Shown piece by piece: positions 36,838 through 51,000 of a stretch of DNA of 64,000 nucleotides. Position 1 is the first letter of the stretch; each line of letters starts with the position of its first letter. The notes under the pieces were generated by a model. That model was not told where the DNA came from and searched no databases. It worked only from the letters and a program-made list of their open reading frames with translations. Origin of the DNA: Morella rubra (Eukaryota > Streptophyta > Magnoliopsida > Fagales > Myricaceae); contig CM025854.1 in the NCBI GenBank assembly GCA_003952965.2, forward strand, positions 4,571,931 through 4,635,930. The letters run 5' to 3'. The position numbers and the translations under genes were made by a program.

Positions 36838-37409
36838 ATCAGTCATGGAAATTGGTCACTTAATTCATCATGATATTGACATGAACACCTGCTTTTCCTT
36901 TCCAGAAGTCAAAGCAATCATATCCTTTGTTGTCACATGCTTCGTCCCATAGGCTGTCAGCCTGAGGATCCGCAAGCATTTTTTCACCTAAAGATTGCAC
37001 CCAAAGTCGTGAGCCAGTTCACAATGCAAAATCCAGCTTAGACTGTTGAAGAGGACAAAATATTTTAGGTGGGGTATGGTGCAAAACTCAAAAACTTCGG
37101 CTACTATATGCGAAACATATTGCACTGGATTGAGATGCTCTGTATCGATATGCTAACAGCTCCCCTTTAGACTGTAAAGCACAGATTGAGCTGGTGACTG
37201 TCAAAGGGATACATATGAACATATCCTTACACGTATATCAATTGAGTGAGCATCAGGGCCGTAAGTATATGACTCTTGGTTTGAGGAAAGAAATTTGAAG
37301 AGAAGAGAATGAAAACAACTAAAACGTTGTTAAAATATGCTGCATACTGTTTCACTGCAAAGGCATGTACAAGTTAGGAGAGAAAGGGAGAGAGAGAGAG
37401 AGATAGAGT
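36838..37409. other. Intergenic between the two CRK genes
   Basis: 3' flank of the second CRK gene, with a short GA-rich run at 37380-37405. No other feature seen. Confidence 0.5.
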
Positions 37410-40400
37410 TCAACCACGTTCAGGGTCAATGTTTTTAAAACTGTGGAATGTGCATAGATCAGATAAACAGGAAGGTTGTCGCGGGGAAGAGCCCTTTGAT
37501 ATGGACAATTCCATACATTCATCAGCAAAAGGAGGCTTGGATGGTACTGGCAACTGGATATCCTTGTCTTTAAGAATTTGAATGACCCTTGTCATGGTAG
37601 GACGTAAAGAAGGCGATTCTTGAGTACACAATAAACCCACCTGAATAACTCTTGAAATTTCTTTAACATCTTCCATCTTCATGCTTGCATCAATAATCTC
37701 TGCCACTGTATTTGATTGAAAGCGCTTCCATGCCTATAAGGAGCAAAAAAGATAAAATCGACAATAGCTATAGTAAATCTCCTCTAGATGCTATATAATA
37801 TATAATGGTGGCAAGGTTGGTAGAACTTACATTAATAACAAGAGTTTCAAGCGTCGATGTAACAAGAGCTTCAAATGTTTCTGCAGGCTGAAATTCACTG
37901 TTCCGTATACTGCTGATTATTTCAAGCACAAGAACTCCAAAGCTGTAAACATCTACTTTTTCAGTTAGTCTTCCATGAGCTAGGTATTCAGGAGCCATGT
38001 ACCCTCTTGATGTGAGCCGTCCACAAGAAAGAGTTTTTGTTAGTGTATAGTGGATGAATCAACAGAAGCCAATAGGAATGCCCAATTCGAAGTCATGAAA
38101 AATAAGGAGGAAATTATGGAATAAGCAAACTTACAATGTGCCAGCAATGGCAGTGCTGATTAGGCTCTTGTCACATAAATAAAACTTCGCAAGGCCAAAA
38201 TCTGCTATTTTTGGTCTATGTCTCCAGTCTAACAAAATGTTGCTTGCTTTGATGTCTCTATGAATTATCCGCACTTGACAGTCTTTATGGAGGTATTCCA
38301 AACCTTCAGCTATTCCTATGATTATCCCAAACCTTTTGCTCCAATCTAGTTCTGTTTTCTTCTCCGGGTCTTCCTTTCATGGTAGCACAAGTTAGACACA
38401 AGTAACTGTTTTATTGCACTACCAATTGCCATCAAAATTTAATATTTTTTGCTTCCTGTTAAAAGAGGAAAGATATAAGATTGAAGTTGTTACCGAATAA
38501 GATACTGTCAAGGCTTCTGTTGGCGAGGAATTCATAAACAAGGAAGCTATCAATGCTGGTGAAGCAGTAACCTAGGAGACGAACCAAGTTCTTATGTTGT
38601 GCTCTGCTAATGATATCCATTTCATCGTAAACCTCCTCTGTACGACCCTTTCCACTTATAAATAAACGCTTAATTGCAATTTCTCTACCATCTGGTAAGG
38701 TTCCCTACTAGGTGCATGAGAAGTGAGAAGAAAAGAAACAAGGGAATTAGGAAAATCAGAAGATATAGAAGTAGCTTAATTAAAGCATATACCTTAAAAA
38801 CTTCACCATATCCTCCTTGGCCAAGCTTGTGGACTTTACTGAAGCAGTCGGTTGCTTTCTCTAATGTAGAGTACTTGAAGGGCAAGAACTGCAAGTTTCT
38901 GTTTGATAATGACAAGTCCATCTCCATTTCTTCAGAAGGCAAGAAAACAATTGCGAGATGATGTGAGGATTTTTTTTTTTTTTTCCCAAAAATGAGTACA
39001 GATAAGCTTTGAGTAGTACTACTAATGAGAAGAATGACAATGACACAAAATCAGAGAGTAAATAAGCACCTGTTTGGGCATTACTTTTCACATTTCTCTG
39101 GTGATTCTTACTTTCATAAGCAGTTCTACCGACAAGGAATCCAATTGCAATCGACAGAGTGCAGAAAGCGACAGCACCTAGAGCATATGCAACATAAAAT
39201 AACGAAACATCTGCGAGAGGTTCAAGCAGTAAACCATATAAGTAATGAAGTTCCAAAACTAAACTTGAATAAAAAACTAGAACTCAAAATTAAGAAGAAA
39301 GAGCAACTCTTGGCAACATCTTGTTTGCAACATTGAAGTCATTTGAAATGGCATCTCAATAGGTGTCTGTTGTCAGTATGACATGGTTTGGGGGGAATGG
39401 CATGGGCTGCACACTATGGAACACTTAACCGGGTAACAAGAGTTAAGGATGGACCTAGGAAACACTGTACTTACATTAGCTCTAAGTACACGTATAGACA
39501 TGTCTCTACATGTATCTTATACAAATTACATGCGAAGGATAATTTAATAATGGTCTTGTCCCCCAGGACTGTGAATTATCTCAACCCAGATACAGTGACG
39601 AAACGGAGGCAAAATGGTCAAAAACTGACCTATGGCGTTCCCTTTTCCAGGGCTGTTTGTGAAGTCATAGTTAGAGTAACGTAAAAAGCAGCCTGCATTC
39701 ATCACACGGCTCTCAATCGATGGCAGGCAAGACAATGCGACCATGGCTGCATCTGCCAGGCATGTAGAACACATACCACGGTCCATAGTCTTCCAGCAAT
39801 TGGCCATAGCATAGATAGATGAACCTTGAAGTGATGTATTATGCTTCAATGCATAGCCTCTGTAATTTGGCGCCTCTTTCGCAATTTCATTGACCACTTC
39901 CCTTGCTATGTCATTAAATTTCTGACTCCTGTCGAACCTCTCACTGCAGCTCTGTTCCAATTAACACACAAATAGTAGCCGGTTAGATAAAAGAGCTAAT
40001 TGTAGTAAAGCCGGCGAGGCCATAACGAAAGTAAAAAGAACCAACAAAGGCATTAAATATATATATATATATAGGTTCAAAGTGTCAATTTCCAACGTAG
40101 TTCTATCCCCAAAAAGAAGATGAAGGCCTCGAATTCCACGTGACAACTGGAGAACTTTGAAAGCTTCACAGAAACGGGGTAAAGATGAGGATAATGTAAC
40201 GTCTAATTTACTTATCAAAAAAAAAAAAAAAAACTACCGTCTAATTTAGGTGCCTATGAGAAATATACAAATTCTTTCCTTCAGCTTGATAATTGCTTTT
40301 AATGTATCATTAAAAGTGCTCTACCATATACTACTATCTGGAACGTAGATTTGTTGATCAAAGAGAGAAACGCAGGGTTCAGACTCTTCAGAGGGGAGTG

Positions 40401-40912
40401 CGTTTAACCAGGAAATTGGAAAACGAACCCTCAGCTATACCATTTTCTCTATGAAGCAAATTTCCTAATGAAAATCCTCGAACATTAATCCATTAAAAAA
40501 CCTTCAAATCATCAGGTCCAACGGTTTCTTCAAAGAAGCTATTATTCTCTGCCCTGATAAAGCACCCATCAGCAAAAACACGACCACCGGTGGCAGGAAA
40601 GCAACTGGGAAGGAGGGTCTTCATCCGGTTGAAGCACTTTCTACATTCTTTGCCTGAAACATCAGCCATGCACTGTGAAAACAAATAGAGGCGGTCGGGT
40701 GGATCGCCCGCTACATCGAACGCAAACTTGTTTTGGATCATATCTGCTTCCATGGCTGCCACCATCTTCCAATAGGTGTACGTGTAACGTGATGAGTTAT
40801 GTACCCGCGTGTTCCTGCACGAGCGTGCAACCACGTTCGCCCGTGGGTCTGCATGCGTTGGGTGGACTGAAAAGAGGGCAAGGAAGATCAAAGACAATAG
40901 AGAGGCCGCCAT
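37410..40912 (-). CDS. Cysteine-rich receptor-like protein kinase (second CRK)
   Basis: Exons (minus): 40502-40912, 39630-39951, 39070-39210, 38793-38929, 38494-38704, 38135-38369, 37831-38005, 37410-37733; 651 residues. Signal peptide [24 protein letters not shown]26 domain 1 with [13 protein letters not shown] and domain 2, in its own exon, with [13 protein letters not shown]; transmembrane helix ([20 protein letters not shown]); kinase with [52 protein letters not shown] and [19 protein letters not shown]. It is same-strand neighbour to the CRK2-like gene but clearly a different subfamily: DUF26-1 and DUF26-2 are split by an intron here and fused in one exon there. The acceptor of exon 6 (AAG at 38370) is unusual but phase-correct. 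Exon 7 ends with a small in-frame duplication. No lesion seen. Confidence 0.92.
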
Positions 40913-42057
40913 GATTTTGATTTTGTACTTCTGATTTTGTTTTTTTCTTGGGTTTGTTGTTTCCTGTCATATTTTAGCCTGGTTATACTTAGATGTGCGA
41001 GGTTTTGTTAGAGACAGAAATGGCGGAAACAAACTCGAGAAAATGACAACAGACTTTTGATCCCCAACCACTGGGCACTGCCCACGGTTGGCTTCTCTTC
41101 GGTTTTTCCTATGTTATCCTCAAGTTGTGCTTTCTGGCATGTAACAAAAACAGGATAGAGAACGAAACCTTTATGACTATATCTGCTTAGAACCTTCTAA
41201 GAGTTATTAAAAAAGAGAATTGATTTTGGCGTTTCTTAAGACTTTCCATTCGGAGATTAAAAGCAGAAATCGCAATTCTGCTATGTTTTCTTTTTGCGCT
41301 CGCAGAGAAACCTGCACGACTGGAAAACATTTTCTGGTTTGTCGTTTAGTATCCATCTTCTATCCCGAGAATAAGTTCATTACCTAATTTGCTCAAGGAA
41401 TCGCACGACTGGAAAATATTTTCAAGAACTCAATCAAATGTCAGTGTCCAGCTTGGCCACGATGCAGTGCGAAAAACAAACAAACAGTAACCGGAGAAAA
41501 CCGGACCATTTTTTAAGGTTTAAGAACCATCATAGTTAAATACTCATCTCTGTTCTCTCTAGTTATGCACTTTGTTATCCCTGTTGACTGTGGGGACAGC
41601 TATGATGCATGGACAACAAATAGAGGGGAAAAGATTAGTAGAAACCAAAAATTTACAGAAGTAACATGTAACACCTACCCAATCAGGACTTTAGGTCCCT
41701 GACATTGTGTTATGCATTCCGCAAACACAACTTATATTCTGGCATAGGTAGACAGAGCTTCATACAGAATTGATCTTGAAAAGAGCGTCACAACTCCTCC
41801 TACTCTTGCAGAAGTTGACAAAGCTTCATACAGAATTGATCTTGAACAGAGCATCAGCATTCGCAATATTGTCATGGATAAGGCAGGCCATAAAGTCCTG
41901 ATCAATCAACCCTTTTCCATCTGATTGCGTGAACATATTTAGGGTTCATCCAATAGCACATTCTACCAAAAACTTTTGCCCAGTTGGTACAACAATTTCT
42001 TCAGATCAACTATCTTGCTGTTTTGCTCCAATAAAAGAATTGTTGATAGATGCAATA
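40913..42057. other. Intergenic between CRK and PNP2
   Basis: Promoter side of the CRK gene and 3' flank of PNP2. Contains the short direct repeat at 41752-41854. No gene recognised. Confidence 0.5.
41752..41854. repeat. Two direct copies of a 36-bp segment
   Basis: CTTCATACAGAATTGATCTT occurs at about 41758 and 41824 within similar surroundings (GACA[AG]AGCTTCATACAG...GAACAGAGC), about 65 bases apart. It lies in the PNP2 3' flank. Confidence 0.7.
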
Positions 42058-45000
42058 CTATTGATCATCAACTAAGGACACTACTGGAATCCCCTTACTT
42101 GAAAAGCTTGCACACTTAACTCGTAACTCATCGCCTACCTCAAAGTCCCTCTTCCCAGTAGTCTGCATTGTAATAAAACAAGGCAGTTATTAAAGACTTG
42201 GCAAATGGCTCTTTGGACTCCAAAGGGAGTGGGGAGGGCCATATACCGGAGGGTGAAAATTAAAGATGAGAAATATTAAAGGATCAGTCTATTCAATATG
42301 AAAACTTTAAAACTAGACAGCACATACCTCAAATCGGTACATTCCACGAAGTCCTCCCCCCATATCAAGGACCAGCCCATGTGCACGAATTTGATAAACC
42401 CTCGCATTTACCTTTGTTCCAATCTTCAGCTTTCTTGCACTGATGGAAGCCAGGACTTCATCCTCCTTATCAGCATCTCTATCCTGACTTCTGAGGATGG
42501 AAAGAATCTCTTTCTCCTCTTCCTTTTGCAAGACACGCTTTGACTTCTTAACCTTCTTCATTGGAAAGAGACCAGAATTAGAAGACACTGAGTCATTTGA
42601 ATGATCCTCGGCATACAATGTTTTTGACTTGCATTGTGATTTTGAAGAACCAACAGGCCTAGAGGTACTCTTTGAATTCAAACTCATAGCAGCAGATTTT
42701 TCCTCCTCATCACACTCTGCAGCACTTCGAATTAGAATTGTCGGTACTGAGGAAGTGGAGGGGTTTACCCCACTCACTCCGTCTTTGCTGCCTGACAACT
42801 CCTCTGATGTGGAACTCTGCTTTTCTTGTTCACCAGGGTCTTCTATAACTGATGCCCAAATATTAGGCTCCTCTTTCACAGGCAGAACAGATCCTTCAAC
42901 CACACTGTTTGTGTGGGATTCTGGTTGCGGTAAATTTGCTTTAAGAGATAATTTAATGTTACCACGAACATCCTGGCCTATGCACATCAAAGAAAGTTTC
43001 TGACCAACAGATACTACATCTGAAACTCGGGAGACCTGATCAATGAAAGACGTAAGAAAAACCCTTTAAATGCTGTACGCGTCTTGCAAAACATACACCA
43101 AATAGACTAGCCAAATCTGAAATGTGTTATGGTGTGCATCGGCCTTACAATGATTAGCTAGAATCCTTTTTCTACCACCTAATTCTAGCATGTTACATTA
43201 AAGGATAAACTGCCATTTCCGTTCTTCCTTGACCCAAATTCATTTTGCTTTCTCCACTCGTCAGAGCCCCTTGGACTGGAACAGTATTAGAACTTCTAAC
43301 TGCCAGTCTTTATTCTTCATTGTAAATGAAACCTTCCAGCTTTTCATTTGAAGGCATCCAGGATAGTAGTATCATTCCATAAGCGTGACAGTAATATCAA
43401 TCTTCCCCAGATTTCTGCCCTGTTGATGTGTGTGTATTTTCACAATCTAAAATCACCTCATCACTTCAACTCACTCTTCTCATTCTACTGGCAACATCAC
43501 CTTCAGTTCCAGGCTCCTAACAATAACAGTCCCAAGGTTATGAAAGTTCACAAAATTTTCGTCCACATTCCAAGTACCATCCATCAATTTTCTCCTAGTT
43601 AGGCACATTTCAAAACTTTCTGATTTCAAAGCATCTATCTATAGTTGGATGAAAGTATACACTTGTACTTCCCTTCTATAAGCTAGACTAATTACCCATG
43701 AGCAACATTGAAAAAGGATTTAGCTGCTATTGTATCTAGTTCTACTAGAGGGCAAACCTGACATTTGACGTGAACCATGCTTCATGGCTCCAGAGGTCAT
43801 GTCATAAGTGAAAGTGGGTACACATTTTCATTGTATTACTAAGACTTGATGGCTTTTGTGTGCAGTGTTGTGATTCCAATATAAAGATAAAACCCTTTAG
43901 GTTCATAACCCTACATCACCCAACACTACAATGGGACGGATTTTGAATTTTAAACCACTACAAATTGACCTGTGTTTGATTTGAGAATCTACTTTAAAAA
44001 TAAATTTTCCTTTCCTTCAATCTGGTTCATTGAAATTTCAACTAATAATCTACTCAAACAACCGCTTCCTACACAAGTTGGTGGAGAAGCCTCCAGCAAA
44101 CTCGGTCAATCAGATACTAACAACATAGTCTTAGTTTAAAGCTGTGTGTGACTGGACATTAGAGATGAAAGCAACTATAGAATAGATCTATAACAAACCA
44201 TTTAAAAAGAAAGTAAGGGGGCTAAGGATGGGGTGTGGTGTAATGAAATGCCTCCTCAATTTGCTCTTACATACCGGTTCATGAGATAACTCAGAAATGT
44301 GTAGAAGCCCTTGCTGGCCACCATTGAACTCCACAAATGCACCATATTCCTTAACTGAAGTTACAACACCTTTATAGACCCCTCCAATTTCAATCTCACG
44401 ACCGACGATAAAATCAACCTGCAAGGCAGAATAGAAATGATAAAGTCACTAAACAGTAAACAGGGAGCATAAACATGTACTTATAGGTACTCCGGAGTAA
44501 CAATAAACAACGTAGAAAAACCATATCTTATCTTATTCACTAGCAGATGACTGGCGCAATAAATTTTTATTAGTTCAAAATTTAATTGTCCGCAGGAAGG
44601 AGCATTGTCATTCAGAACCATGAAACCACTTAAAAGATCACAAGCTGCTCAAATTGAAAAACAAGATTTCCATTGAATTAAATTGGAATATAATAGCCCA
44701 CCTTTTCTAGTACTTTTTCCATTACAGCCTGATTCTTAGCTACTATGGTAAGCGTTCCATCGTTTACAGACATTCGTGCACCTGGATTATGGCAGACATA
44801 CAACATGACTGTTAGATGTTTGACGATTAAGCTTACCCAACCATGAATTCATTAACATTATCTGAATATTATGTTGTCTCAATATTGTAGCATCAAGGAG
44901 ATCTTTACCAACACATGTATAACAACCAAAGTTTTAGTTGATCAATCTCTAATATAGAAGTGACTAAAATAAAATGCATCTAATGGACAAATGCATATGT

Positions 45001-48000
45001 CAGAATTAAAAGTCCAAATACCAAAGTTTACCTGATCAGATAAGTACTAACTTAGAAAAATGGAAAACTGCAAAATTGTATAGATGAACTAATATTTTGC
45101 TCAAGTCCTAGGATTTTATTCGAGGCAGAGTATTTTATTCAATATCTTGTAAATAGGATGGATCATTATTGTAAGACACGCATAAAAACATGAGACATGA
45201 ATTGAAAGTATAATGCCATCAAGAGCATCGAATGGAGTCTATCATCTCTCAGAAAGAACACTACAATATGATCATCACGTGGAAGGTCAGTCAAACTTTA
45301 ATGGAGAAAACCGCTCCCATGTGTGTGTTATTTCATGAAACTAATAAGAAGATGTGTGTGTGTGTGTGTGTGCACGCGTCAGTGCATATAGGACCGTGCC
45401 AACTGCATTGAGATGTGCAAGAGACCGACAAAAGGGAGGTAGGTAATGATAGGATTTTAATCCAGAACCCTAAATGAGAAAAATCCTGTGCATTCAAGAG
45501 ATCTGCTTAGAAATTAGTGGAGATACTGTTTGAGGCATTCTCAACTCGGAACCCAACCTGTTTCTTCTTCAATCTTTCTCTTTAAAACTCCTAGAGGGCC
45601 AATCAAGCGACGCAGGGCATCATTGCTGAATTTCAAGGTAACTGCATCATGGTAATAAATTCTCTAGCTCAAATATACTGCCACCACAATAACGAGTGCT
45701 AGTTAAATAGAAACCCAAAAGGAAAAAATTGAGACAAAAACTCAACCCAATCGAGGAGAATTCCTATTGTCCTGAGTTCGTGGTGCTTTGATCTCCCGCT
45801 CCATATGGTCAAGGATTTGAAGACGACCTTTAAGTGCATGCTCTAAACATTCACAAATGATATCTAAAGGAATTCCTGCAGGTTTGATATCCAACTGAAT
45901 TGCTGTAATTCCTTTTCGCGTGCCAGCAATTTTGAAATCCATGTCCCCCAGATGATCTTCCAGGCCCTATGGAAATCCAGAGTACCATAAACTCTAAATG
46001 CAACTTAGAAATAGGCCAATAGTAAAGATACAGACTTTTGTTCTCTGAGTAACAGTTAAAACTCTAAACACCACCACATTGGTATTGTTTCAAAAAGCTC
46101 AAAGTAAAAACCAGAAAACCAAGAAGCCAATTCAAAGTCCCCAGAGAAAATAAAACTCCTATTGTATCAAAATGAAACAAAGATGCAAGCAAAAAGACTA
46201 AATATAAACCTTTGACTAAGTAGATGAGAAAGTGAATTTCTCCATTGGCTTTTCGAAATCTTTCGCCTCAAAATTAAGAAAACAGCAGACAAAAAGATTT
46301 CCGCGTAGACAACCACCACACACAACTCATAAAGCCAAGTGGAAGCCTCACCAAAATATCAGTCAATATACGATAATCCTTAATTTTTCCAGTTGACGGA
46401 TCAACTTCACTGACAAGACCCACTGAAACACCAGCTACATGTTCTCGTAATGGAATGCCTGCATCCATCAATGCCATACTGCCTACAAAGAGGTAAGTAT
46501 ATGTCAGGCAGAATATTTAGTCATAAAAAAAACTCTAATCGTTCTACTTTGGTTGGTTTTGAAGGTTAAAAAAAGGGATTTACAAGAATCCATCTACAAA
46601 GATAACAAAATACAAACTCTACTGCCAATACAAATTCTAATACGCTAATGCTGGCCTGTTACAAAATTACACACAGAGAGAGCTCCCCCAGTTTGCAAGC
46701 AAATAACAAAAAGGAAAGGCTAAAAAACTGCATGACAAAAGCGACTACAGTGATAAGCTGCAAAGAATACCTCCACAGACAGTTGCCATCGATGTTGAAC
46801 CATCTGAGGCCATGACCTCTGAGTTGACACGGACTGTATAGGGAAAGTCATCTTCAGGAGGCAATACTGCAAGCAGAGCTTTCTCAGCGAGGGTTCCTGC
46901 AGGGAATGCCAGAAGTTGCTCTACATCAAACTTCTTCTAACATTTTTACCTTTCCAATTTTATGAGAAGAATGTAAGCAGTTTCATGTATTTGAATGATA
47001 TTGCACATTTCACAAGGAAATCTTTGGGTCAGAAAACCAAGGAATCCAAACTATAAAATAATGTGGTGCCTAGTAACAAATGGTGCAAGCTATTGTGATT
47101 GCTTCAGGGCACAGCAAAGCCAAATTCAATCAAGGCAGGAGAGTTATTGTTTTATGTGGGGATAATATGCCCACCTCCAGTAACTGATACGTGACTTTTC
47201 CCTTTTCTAGAGGAAACCAAGAGGCAAATATGCATAAAACAGTAAGAAGCTATGATAAGAATGAGACAGGCATGGAATTTTCAATAACCATAACCAGACT
47301 TGTGAACCTATAAAAATATGATTTTCCAGAGGCAAAAGTCACTTGGCAGGAAGATCTTTGTTCAGCTATTAAGAAATTTCAAGCAATCTTCAATCTCCAA
47401 AGAACAAACAAAGTTTGGCTTGTGACATTTTGTGTGCCCCAATAATGAAAAACAACAGTTTGGCTTCAAGCAGGCCAGTGCCACTGACATAGATACTATA
47501 CGTAGAGCAATTCTAGCCTATCATGCTGTAGTATTAGTCTACTGCTTATGAAGAAAGACATACGTATAGTACGTAAATCACCTAAGCAAAAGGTTGGACT
47601 GCATTCAAACAACATTCCGAAGAAACAAAAGGCTGACATACGTATAGTACGTAAATCACCTAAGCAAAAAGGTTGGACTGCATTCAAACAACATTCCGAA
47701 GAAACAAAAGGCTAAACGTGCAAGAATGAACTTAGGCAACAAATAAGAACATTCCCAGAATGTAAACACAACAAATTAAATTTTGACATCGCCTAAGAAC
47801 AAGAAGTATAAGTTATTTTACCATGCCCAACTTCACGCCTGTTAAGGCCAACTCGTTTGGCAACTTCATTTATTGAGAATGGTGGAAAGCTATAGTGAAG
47901 CATGAAGCGCTTTGTTGGGGGCCCAACGAGGGACTCTAAGCGTTGAGCATCTCCAGGCGCTCCAAGTGTCACAGTACAAAGAACCTATACATACCATCCA

Positions 48001-51000
48001 TTAGCCGTTGGAAGTTTTAATAGTCACTTGCACAATTTCATCAAACAAGGTTTTATCTAGATTCCCAAACAAAACAAAACCCATTTTCTTTTCTTTTTTT
48101 TTAAAAATCAACTATGTAAATTGTTAGTTATCAAAGCGATAAATGATGCATGTTTCCTCACCTGAGTGTCTCCACGAGAAAAAATTGATGACCCATGCAA
48201 GATAGGAAAACTACCAGATTCGCAATATACAGGTCTCACTTCATCAAGATGTCTTCCATCAACTCTAAATCCTTCATTTATCACCCTTCTGCGTACAACC
48301 TGAAAATAGTTAAACATCATAACGAATTCCCAACCTTCAAAGATCTGAGTGCAGGATAGATATAACTACAGTACTGCTACATTACTAAATAACAGAAACC
48401 GCAGGACTATACACTACCCAAACTATTCCAAAGTTTTTCTATACAACGGTATGTATCAACCCAAAACCACAGAGATACTTGGCTGTATATTCAACTTTTG
48501 AATAAAGGAAGGATAATGTGTGCTGATATTCTAGAACGTAAAGAGAAAAGAAAGCCAAACATATCTAGTAATCACTAGTTAAAGCGACACTGATATATGA
48601 CAAAAGTGCTGAAGGATTATAGCTGTATGGAATACCTTTTTCCTCACTGTGTCTACTGCCTTGGGTAATAGTTTCAAGCTTTCTTCATCACATTCTTCTT
48701 CAAGTGCTCTCTTTACATCTTGCGTAATCTTTTCTAAAGCCTCACCACGTTCAAACTGGATTTAAAAAATAACATGGCACAAAATTAAGAAAAAAAAAAA
48801 AAGTCCCGGCTCCTGCATTATGCAAATATATACATGTATGTATGTATAGAAGTATGTCTAGCTAGCATGTGCGTGTTGTGTGGATGTGTGTGCAGCGAGA
48901 GAGATGCCAACTCCCAAAATAAAATGCTTGTTACCATAAACAGTGATCATATGTACCTTGCCATACGAAGGATCAGTAAAGACAGCCTCTATAGGCGCTT
49001 CTGCCAAGGTTTTAACTTTCTCCAACGTTCTATCTGACATCATAGACAACTTATATACTTTCTTACACTTACCAGCTTTAGTAGCCAGTCTGATTTGAGG
49101 TTCAAGATATTTCACTGCCTGTATAATCAAAGTCGAGCATCTAAGTAAAATTCAATAAACAAAGCCACCCTGCCAATAATTTCTACAAGTTTCATGACTC
49201 ACCTCAGGATGAGCCAGTCTTAACCCAGCTTCTAGATCTTTCTCAGATATCTCACGAGCTTGCACATCGATCATCAAAGTTTCTTCCCTTGTGCATGCAT
49301 ATACTAAGTTGAGATCACTTAAGCTAAGCTGCATTGAACCAATAAGTACAAATAAGAAAATGAAAAATGATGCCTACATCTATGAAGAGAGCGCATAACT
49401 ATGTAGTAACAGAACAATGACTATACAGTTCAAGAACACTCCAAAGCTGTTTCATAGTAGGTGTAATTTTAAGATGTATTGTTCTGAAAGGTAAAAAGGA
49501 ACATGCATCTAGACAAAACTTCTTTTTTTTGATAAGTGTATCTAGACAAAACTTCAAAAAAAAGAACTATTAAAGTATAAATATTCTACAAATTGGCCAC
49601 TTAAGCAAATAGAAAATATATACAAAAAGTATGTATAATGGTTTCTCTACCTTAATACTTTACCTGCCAACAAGAACACAATATTTCTAGTGAATTATTT
49701 TTTATATTACCTTTTTATAGACCATAATGTTCTGTACGGGAAAATCAATACAACTTGTTTTATCCAGCACATTCTTCCAGGAACATTGACTTAGAACAAT
49801 GAATCACAAAAGATTTAAAAAACAAGAAGAAACTAACATGGAGTAGAAATTCAAAGAGAATGTCATAGAACTGAAAGTTGCAGAAAGGAGCAAATGACAA
49901 TTAGGCAGCAGACCAATGATCAATATTGTGGCTACTGACATGAACTAAACTATGTTGTCCCGTTGTATAAGTCTAACCTACAAGTTTGACATTTGCCAAC
50001 TTGGAAGAAGACAACAAAATTTTAAACAATAAAGTTCAGTGAAACCTAATACCATAAGCTGAAAGGACCCAACACTATAATGTATGTGGTGGTGCCAGAA
50101 AAAAGAGCATACCGGTATCCATCAATACAATTATGATCTGATGTTGAGCCTTACCTCATCCATGGTTGGGTTAATAACAAATTGCCCAGAAATCCTCCCT
50201 ATTCGTATTACTCCAATGGGGCCACCCCAAGGTATATCTGATAGCATAAGAGCAGCAGATGACGCATTAGCTGCCATTACATCTGGATCTTGTTTTCCAT
50301 CCGAAGAAAGCACACTTGCCATTACCTATGAATTAGTCAACACTAATGGATATAAATCAAAAGCAAAAAAAGTCAAAAACAAGAAAATATTACTTAACCA
50401 ACCAAAACAGCAATAACATACCTGAACCTCATGGTAGAATCCAGAAGGAAAAAGTGGTCGTATAGGTCGATCAATAATACGGCCACATAAAAGTTCCCGT
50501 TCTTTTGGAGCACCCTCCCTCCGCATGAAAGTGTTTGGGATAACACCTTGGGCAAATTGCTTCTCTTGATAATCAACCTTGTAAGAAGCAAAAGGTACAT
50601 TTAAGTCCCACAAAGTGTTTGAAACAGTGGACATGTACACCCTGAGAGGTAATGGTGGCACATATTAGGGATTCAATCTAAAATGGCATCTACTAGGAGA
50701 CTGTGGAGCAAAAAACAAAACTGACAGAAACGAACATCTTGTCAGAAAGACAAATAATGTAGCTAGGGCAGCCTTTAGATTGCTCTTTACAAAGAAAACA
50801 ATTATCAGCCCAACAACAGAAAAATATTAGCGGCAATCCTGACAGGTAAGGGCCTTTCTCATCTTAAAATTGGAGTCAGTTTTTATTGGTTCATCTTTTC
50901 ATCAAATTGGTAGTTATTTATTTGTCGCAGTATAGGACGCGCCATTGTATCCTGAACACTCAACGTTTTTCTTTTCACAAGCTACATACCTACTCTGTCC

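Noticed and set aside
42629..43003. 124-residue plus-strand frame
   Set aside because: Antisense to the low-complexity linker exon of PNP2.
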